A stretch of 27,473 nt of DNA, from contig NC_049980.1 of assembly GCF_000003815.2 (NCBI RefSeq), forward strand, positions 11,465,663 through 11,493,135, given 5' to 3'. The position numbers and the translations under genes were made by a program. The notes under the pieces were generated by a model. That model was not told the DNA's origin and searched no databases. It saw only the letters and a list, made by a program, of their open reading frames with translations. Of this stretch, positions 22,201 through 27,473 are shown one piece after another; the stretch's first letter is position 1; every line of letters begins with the position of its first letter. The DNA is from Branchiostoma floridae. Lineage: Eukaryota; Chordata; Leptocardii; Amphioxiformes; Branchiostomatidae.

Positions 22201-22383
22201 CTTGCACACTTCATGTCCCCTCCCAGGACGATGGACTCGCCCATCCTGTCCCGTAGCTACATCATGGAGTTCTCTCAGAAGTTCGACCCTGACCCGAGGA
22301 GTCGATCTGGGGTGGACAATCCTGGGTTTGTGGAACGGCCTGATGTTCGAACCGCAAGGCCAGCTTTAGAAACTGAGGTGTAA
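19286..22383 (+). CDS. Gene 4: short-ectodomain membrane protein with a long, modular cytoplasmic tail
   Basis: Proposed exons 19286-19352, 20512-20677, 21248-21520, 21837-21893, 21994-22107 and 22158-22383 join in frame (phase 1, then phase 2 throughout) to give 300 residues. Residues 1-22 are a signal peptide ending SHGQ. The mature ectodomain is only about 30 residues. The transmembrane helix (about 51-71) is followed by NHFRWE. The tail carries YVYDNPGLE (170-178, a Y-x-N motif), an acidic Ser-rich stretch SSISSSDSDKD, GVDNPGFVE (277-285) and the C-terminus ETEV, which fits a class I PDZ ligand. The ectodomain-membrane exon is paralogous to gene 5. Uncertain points: the third exon could start at 21239, 21248 or 21272 (all in frame), and the fifth junction uses a donor overlapping a stop codon. 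No named family recognised; a signalling adaptor or small receptor is an inference. Confidence 0.65.
19353..20511 (+). other. Intron 1 of gene 4
   Basis: The donor is AAG|GTAACA and the acceptor GATGTTAAACAG, phase 1. Open frames inside (19843-20124 and 20115-20375) lack coding signs. The motif ATCGTCGTACTA occurs twice (near 19886 and 20211), perhaps the trace of an old duplicated or transposed piece. Confidence 0.6.
20678..21247 (+). other. Intron 2 of gene 4
   Basis: The donor is GAG|GTAAGT. The acceptor is best placed at GACACAG (ends 21247), preceded by TTTTCTCTTTCCCTG. No further exon is recognised. A tempting acceptor at 21166 leads in the needed phase to a stop after six codons and was discarded. 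Confidence 0.5.
21611..21708 (+). other. Possible alternative or frame-shifting exon of gene 4
   Basis: A 98-nt stretch has a good acceptor (TATTACACAG) and a near-consensus donor (TTG|GTGAGT), and is open in the phase set by the preceding exon. It leaves in phase 1, and joined to the next exon (21837) it reaches a TAG after eleven further codons. If the donor is not used, the frame stops at TAA 21714-21716, next to two overlapping or adjacent AATAAA hexamers (21715-21726). It could be a poison exon, an alternative terminal exon, or chance. Confidence 0.3.
22108..22157 (+). other. 50-nt candidate retained intron of gene 4 that decides the C-terminus
   Basis: The donor CTA|GTGAAC splits the codon TAG at 22106-22108. 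The acceptor is CTTCTTTGCCCTCAG, and a branch-point-like GATTAAC lies about 30 nt before it. Removal changes TA|G to TA|C (Tyr) and joins the next exon in frame, giving 300 residues ending ETEV. Retention ends the protein at residue 225 with MMEFV. Confidence 0.5.
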
Positions 22384-23683
22384 TTATTATGCATTTAAAA
22401 GATAGGATTTGGGAAAACGGCATTGTGACAAAAAGCTCTCGGGGCAAAGGCTAGACAGTACTGCACTGTACTGCCAAACTAGAAGGGACTGTAGTTACTT
22501 ATGTTGTTTCTTCTGGCATTAACAGGAAATTTCGCTATCTGCCAATATACCTATTCTTTTGAATGAGGTGCTCAGATTGCCTTAGCAAAGTAGAGATTTA
22601 CATTGTTAAACAATGCTTCACGTTGCTATTCTATACCTAGTAACAGTATGAAATACTGTACGGATGATGTCTAAATATTCGTGTAGGGATATACTTTTAA
22701 TAAAATACCAGACTACTTGCTTGAAAATGTCTCATATCATGACGTGGCACTTTCTTTTCTGTCTTCTTTCAACTATTCGTTGTTATATTAGGGTTCTGTT
22801 GAATTTTTGTAACTTAGTATTTATATATATGCTGTGTCTATTATAACGACAATATGTTCATGTTCTATCATATCAACTGACTGAAGATTTCCAATGCTTC
22901 CCAATTATATGTACTACACTAGATTTTTGTTTTTACTTTACATACTCATTTTTCTTGAAATATGGAATCACTCACTCACGCCTACACTCTGCATAAACCC
23001 GACATTATATCTATGTTTCATTACCTCAATGATGTGCCTGAACAGTTCCACCACATAAAACGTTACCCCCCCCCCCCCTCCACACAACGAACGAGTTAGT
23101 GAAATCACAAACACACTGTCAGAACTACGTCTTACCACAGGGCGTTCCCTATTTTGTGAACTATTCAGATAATGACGAAAAATGGAGATTTATTAGCGGT
23201 AAATATTGCCACGGATTCACGGTTGATTGTCTTGAGCACGGAGTTCTATTGCCCGGAGCGGCCCTAATTGTTTTGCAGTCTTCGCCCTGTCTCTTGAGTA
23301 TATTTACAGGTGCATACTGTTTGACGCATAAACAACCACGCCCCGTGATTTAGAGAGAACATAAAAAAGGACGATACCAAAAAAGGGTGAAGTTCACTTA
23401 AAACCCATCTATTGGCAACGTTTTACAGCTTTCATACTGCAAAACTGGTCTATGTTTCAAGACATCTTGGTTCAGGTGGTGAATTTGACTCTTGAAAATA
23501 TTGAATTGTGAAAAATACAAAAAGTGTATCATCTTTGAAACGTGTCATTTGAACCATCCCGGTCCAAAACAAAGTAAAGACCCGTAAGCCAAACAGAGAC
23601 AGTGACATATTTGTTGAGTACGGTTAGCCCTGTTGTCACTGCCATCATACTCTGGGGAGGGTAGAGATCTAGAAGGGAACAAC
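22384..23683. other. Putative 3' UTR of gene 4 and intergenic DNA
   Basis: AATAAA at 22699-22704 could end the gene 4 transcript. A 13-C run lies at 23066-23078. Open frames are short and AT-driven. No TATA-like element is evident before gene 5. Confidence 0.45.
22699..22704 (+). promoter_or_regulatory. Candidate polyadenylation signal for gene 4
   Basis: AATAAA about 316 bp after the stop at 22381-22383. The sequence beyond is T-rich (TTTTCTGTCTTCTTTC). Confidence 0.45.
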
Positions 23684-25234
23684 ATGGCCTCTCTGGCAAG
23701 GCTGCTGTGTTTCACCCTGCTGAGCGCCATCGCGACGTATGTGGAAGGACAAGGTACAGAATACACACTGTGTTATGTGTTGCTTTTACATTTCAAACAT
23801 GTACTGTCGGTGTTTTATCTGGTATGTAGTATGTGAGTACGCGCCGTAATAGTGATCGCTACATTATGGACAGCTAGCCGACAGCATTGCTGTGAAAGAT
23901 TATATTCGCGGTTAAGGGTGATGAACGTGTATTTTGACTCTTACAGCATAGAGATTGCTATGTATGTGGCATATTGTACGCTATTGTCATAGGGTCTCGA
24001 TTGAAAAAGTCAACAAACTCTGTTGATACCCAGAAGAACTGAGAGATCGCTAACGTCTAACCTCTTTAATGCTGTAAAAGAAAAAAAAACTCGTTAATAC
24101 AATTACTGAACTTTATAAACAATTGAAGATGACATACGAGAAACTCAAATGTCAGTTAAAGAGAAGAATATTTGCAGGAGGTATGAGTTCTTCGAACTCT
24201 TGTTAGATGTGAGATTTTTTTGTGTACTTCAGATATAAGCCCGGTTGGAACCACCCTTGACCCAGAGGTGGCGGCTAAGATCGCTAACAGCCTGCCGTCC
24301 ATGAACAACCTGTACGTGGCGCTGATCGCAACAGGGTCGTTCCTGGTCCTCGCAGTCACAGTCATACTCATCAACCACTTCAGATTCGAGAGGTACGTAC
24401 TTATGGGGTTATACCATTCATGTAAGTTACGGGGGTGGTTGGCAAGCTCGTTAAACTGTCAATCCGCGTCTGTTTGTTTCGCATAACCGGGACAAGCCTA
24501 CTTTACACGTATTACACAAGTTTTGGATAATAAGTATAAGCTGTGTAAGGTCAGACTGTCAGGTTTGATCCACTCACCAAGACTACACACCAATATCATT
24601 AGTCTTTCATAGGTTAAAATTAGCTTTTTCCCACCATCTTACTATATCATACTCAGGGGTAGGAATATATATATACGGGGCTAGGGTTAGGGCTGACAGG
24701 ATCATGAACATCTTATTTTTGTCTGTAGTGCCAAGAAAATTCTTATTGACAGGAATGTACTGTCTACCGTACAACATTTCATTATTGACAGGAACATCCT
24801 GTCAATAATACCAATAACGTATGGAACATTATGACAATAGCACCAAAGGACTTCTTATATACATTCTGTCAATAGTACCAACATTTGCTATAGACAGAAA
24901 GATGCTGTTAATAGTGCCAAAAAAATCTTGTTGATAGGAACATCCTAGCAATAGTGTCCAAAACTTCTTGTTAATGGGAACGTCCTGCCAATAGTGCCCA
25001 AAAATCCTCGTTGATAGCTAGGAACATCTTGAAAATAGCCTCGACCTTTATGATATAAACCCTTTACTAACATTTGCCCCCCTCCCCCTCAGTCGACAAG
25101 CACGGAAGGCCAGAGCCGGAGGGACGATCCAAGACGACGTCCCGACGACTGCGACCGAGGAGCCCCAACATGTATACGACAATGTCGGCATGGTCAACGA
25201 GCGCAACACGCCGGTAGAGGTCACCCAACTGTAG
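23684..25234 (+). CDS. Gene 5: small short-ectodomain membrane protein, paralogue of gene 4
   Basis: Exons 23684-23753, 24233-24392 and 25093-25234 join in frame (phases 1 and 2) to give 123 residues. Start context is AACAACATGG. The signal peptide (1-23) ends VEGQ, like gene 4 with HGQ. The ectodomain is about 25 residues and, like gene 4, has an L-x-PE...I...S pattern. The transmembrane helix (about 49-70) runs into NHFRFE, matching NHFRWE of gene 4. The tail (77-123) has a basic start (SRQARKARAGG), a Tyr motif HVYDNVG (Y105, fits Y-x-N ligands of GRB2-type SH2 domains) and the C-terminus VTQL, which fits a class I PDZ ligand. Splice sites: CAAG|GTACAG, GTACTTCAG|AT, GAGAG|GTACGT and CCCCTCAG|T. 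It lacks the extra cytoplasmic exons of gene 4. A small adaptor or co-receptor is a guess from architecture alone. Confidence 0.8.
24690..25040. repeat. Degenerate hairpin-rich minisatellite in the last intron of gene 5
   Basis: About seven units of roughly 40-55 bp are built around TTGACAGGAACATCCTGTCAA-like palindromes joined by AATAGTGCCAAAA-like spacers. One unit is a perfect 13-bp inverted repeat with a 3-nt loop (arms 24781-24793 and 24797-24809). The others are decayed versions. The array is preceded by a telomere-like GCTAGGGTTAGGGCTG near 24679-24695 and ends about 50 bp before the last exon. Confidence 0.75.
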
Positions 25235-26684
25235 ACGAACATGGAACTTCATTGAAGACTTAGTCTTACATACATATATAGTACATCATAGAAACTATTG
25301 TTAAAGTGACAAAACATAGCCGGAATGACACACAAACTTTCATCTCGTTTCATAATTTGCAACACGTAGCTTGTGTTTTCGTAATTTTTAATTGCCGCTG
25401 ACAATTCAGAGTATCACTTCACTTCATTATCAATGTCTTCAACGCTTGATTCAAACAAATTAAAGTAGAGTCGTAAATTCGTATTTCGTGTCCATGTGGG
25501 CAGGCTACCGAATACGTGTATATTATATGTAAAGTCTTCATCCACTAGCACTTCTGTGGACAAACATTGTCAATGGCAAGAGTGTTTTTTTTAAAGTCAT
25601 ATTATGGGCAATTAAAACTGCAGAAGAAAATTTCCCTTACACGATGCAGCCTGAGAAGGGCTACACAGACCTGCATTGCGACAAAACACGTATCAAACGC
25701 GAAAAATAGACGAGTATTTTGTCAATGTAACAATAGTTGTACTACAATCAATGTACATTGTCGTCATTAAGCGGAAAATCAAACCAATTCTAACCTAACG
25801 AAAGGATCTGTTGAAATATTTAATGGTTGATAATAGAGTACAATAAGCATGCAAGAGGTCTATGTCGTCTGCCTTTACTTTAGAGGAATGAATGAGCGCC
25901 ACCTGGTGATATTGAATGGTACTTCGTTTATCTCACCCGGAGACGTTTCCACTGAACAATTCCTAGAGAAATGAACATTGATCTATAAGAATGCCACTTC
26001 TCCATACATTCTCCTCACGTCTAAAACTACGTAGTGGAGACGACAAGCTAAAAACAGTGCAACTTGCATGGCAACTGTCTATAAGCGTTACCACTTGCGA
26101 ATGTCGCTAAGTATCGATTGGTACAATGACTGTTCAACTCGATAAGGGAGTACATTTCCGGATCTGCGCATAAACTGCAGTGTGCCTACCCTTTGCTGCT
26201 TACTGACTTATTTTTTAAATAATTTTTCCCTGGTAAAATTTTGATCCTAAAGGTCTAGGTTTCTGCAAAAGGGACAGAAGAATGTATATTTTATAAATCT
26301 TGCCAAAAATTGTGACCTTTGTCGAGCTTTGACCTGTAATCGACCCCCATATTCGACCTCCACAGTGGACCGATCCATTAGGACTGGGGGTGAAATCATG
26401 GCATCATGACAATCATCTGATTGTAGCTCGTTAAAATGCTGGAGTTGAACTCGGGCTTTTTAAACCAAAACAAACCTGACAAATCAAGCTTTGCAGTGGG
26501 GGTAAAGACTTGAGGTTTCAAATGTAGGTAAATGTGTTTATACATGATTGCTTTGGATGGCTTAACCATGTAAGGGATACGAAATTCCATTAAGGAGTCC
26601 CTCCTCTGAAGAGTTTGAAGTAAAATATATATATTAACCCCTCCTCAGCTTCTTTATTGTAAGATGTGGTAAAACATATCTCCA
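25235..26684. other. Putative 3' UTR of gene 5 and flanking DNA
   Basis: No exon recognised. An ATTAAA variant signal at 25459-25464 is the nearest candidate 3' end for gene 5. The rest is AT-rich single-copy-looking sequence up to the satellite. Confidence 0.45.
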
Positions 26685-27473
26685 CATTAGATAGGTGTAT
26701 TGGTGGGTACTTGTAATCTGCAAACCGTTTTGAAATTGCGTGCTTTGTTGTGGAGATATGAGTGTTTAAGCGCTAACCCTAACCCTAACCCTAGCCGTAA
26801 CCCTAATTTAGGGTTAGGGCTAGGGTTAGGGTAAAAAGTGTCTTCAAGGCGGCCAAACTTGGTATGATTAGAAAGGTGTATTGGTGGGTACTTGTAATCT
26901 GCAAACCGTTTTGAAATTGCGTGCTTTGTTGTGTAGATATGAGTGTTTAAGCGCTAACCCTAACCCTAACCCTAGCCGTAACCCTAATTTAGGGTTAGGG
27001 CTAGGGTTAGGGTAAAAAGTGTCTTCAAGGCGGCCAAACTTGGTATGATTAGAAAGGTGTATTGGTGGGTACTTGTAATCTGCAAACCGTTTTGAAATTG
27101 CGTGCTTTGTTGTGGAGATATGAGTGTTTAAGCGCTAACCCTAACCCTAACCCTAGCCGTAACCCTAATTTAGGGTTAGGGCTAGGGTTAGGGTAAAAAG
27201 TGTCTTCCAGGCGGCCAAACTTGGTATGATTAGAAAGGTGTATTGGTGGGTACTTGTAATCTGCAAACCGTTTTGAAATTGCGTGCTTTGTTGTGTAGAT
27301 ATGAGTGTTTAAGCGCTAACCCTAACCCTAACCCTAGCCGTAACCCTAATTTAGGGTTAGGGCTAGGGTTAGGGTAAAAAGTGTCTTCAAGGCGGCCAAA
27401 CTTGGTATGATTAGAAAGGTGTATTGGTGCGGTACTTGTAATCTGCAAACCGTTTGAAATGCGTGCTTGTGGA
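26685..27473. repeat. 181-bp satellite array with a telomere-motif hairpin in each complete unit
   Basis: The phrase GAGTGTTTAAGCGC recurs at 26760, 26941, 27122 and 27303, a period of exactly 181 bp, giving about 4.3 units up to the window end. Each complete unit contains (CCCTAA)n then (TTAGGG)n as an inverted repeat: in unit 1, arms 26782-26806 and 26808-26832 pair at 24 of 25 positions around a 1-nt loop. Units 1 and 3 read TTGTGGAGATAT and units 2 and 4 read TTGTGTAGATAT, hinting at a two-unit higher-order period. The last 50 bases carry single-base losses and one insertion. The minus-strand open frame at 27230-27448 is a product of the repeat. Confidence 0.95.

Noticed and set aside
26685-27473. 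A true chromosome end (telomere)
   Set aside because: The TTAGGG motifs are short, occur in both orientations and are embedded in a 181-bp unit, unlike a one-directional telomere tract. The array may still be subtelomeric.
27421-27473. A diverged fifth satellite unit
   Set aside because: The differences are mostly losses within T runs plus one inserted C in the last bases of the window, as expected of poor base quality at a contig end rather than real divergence.
26685-27473. CRISPR-like array from regular repeats
   Set aside because: Units are contiguous 181-bp tandem copies without unique spacers, in animal DNA.

Overview
The window reads as nuclear DNA of an animal. Exons are short and joined by GT-AG introns. 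Single-pass membrane proteins carry signal peptides. AATAAA signals, microsatellites, a MITE-like element and a satellite containing TTAGGG-type telomere motifs are present. The TTAGGG type excludes most arthropods and nematodes. The overall style suggests an invertebrate deuterostome, with a cephalochordate (amphioxus) as my best guess. That guess is an inference, because no conserved marker gene is present.

All supported genes lie on the + strand and form one cluster. In order they are: (0) a likely last exon of an upstream gene at 399-504; (1) a 1138-aa mucin-like membrane protein at 2731-6546 with about 48 copies of a 15-residue Thr-rich repeat; (2) a 203-aa mucin-like membrane protein at 8790-11145; (3) its paralogue at 15141-17054 (208 or 215 aa), interrupted by a 100-N assembly gap; (4) a short-ectodomain membrane protein at 19286-22383 with a long multi-exon cytoplasmic tail; (5) its small paralogue at 23684-25234 (123 aa). 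The exon joins given here keep the reading frame through to a stop codon.

Genes 2-5 share one plan: a signal-peptide exon ending in phase 1, an ectodomain, a transmembrane helix followed by a short basic stretch, a phase-2 intron just inside the membrane, then cytoplasmic exons. Gene 1 has the same phase-2 junction. Genes 2 and 3 share an identical six-cysteine spacing next to the membrane. Genes 4 and 5 share the NHFR(W/F)E juxtamembrane motif, Tyr-Asp-Asn tail motifs and C-termini that fit class I PDZ ligands. The set looks like a tandemly expanded family of type I membrane proteins, with mucin-type surface molecules on one side and possible signalling adaptors on the other. I do not recognise any member as a named gene.

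The space between genes holds several repeats: a diverged block of about 520 bp upstream of both gene 1 and gene 3; two inverted copies of a small TIR element; a GACA/CAGA microsatellite; a hairpin-rich minisatellite in the last intron of gene 5; and, at the right end, a 181-bp satellite whose every complete unit holds a 25-bp telomere-motif hairpin.
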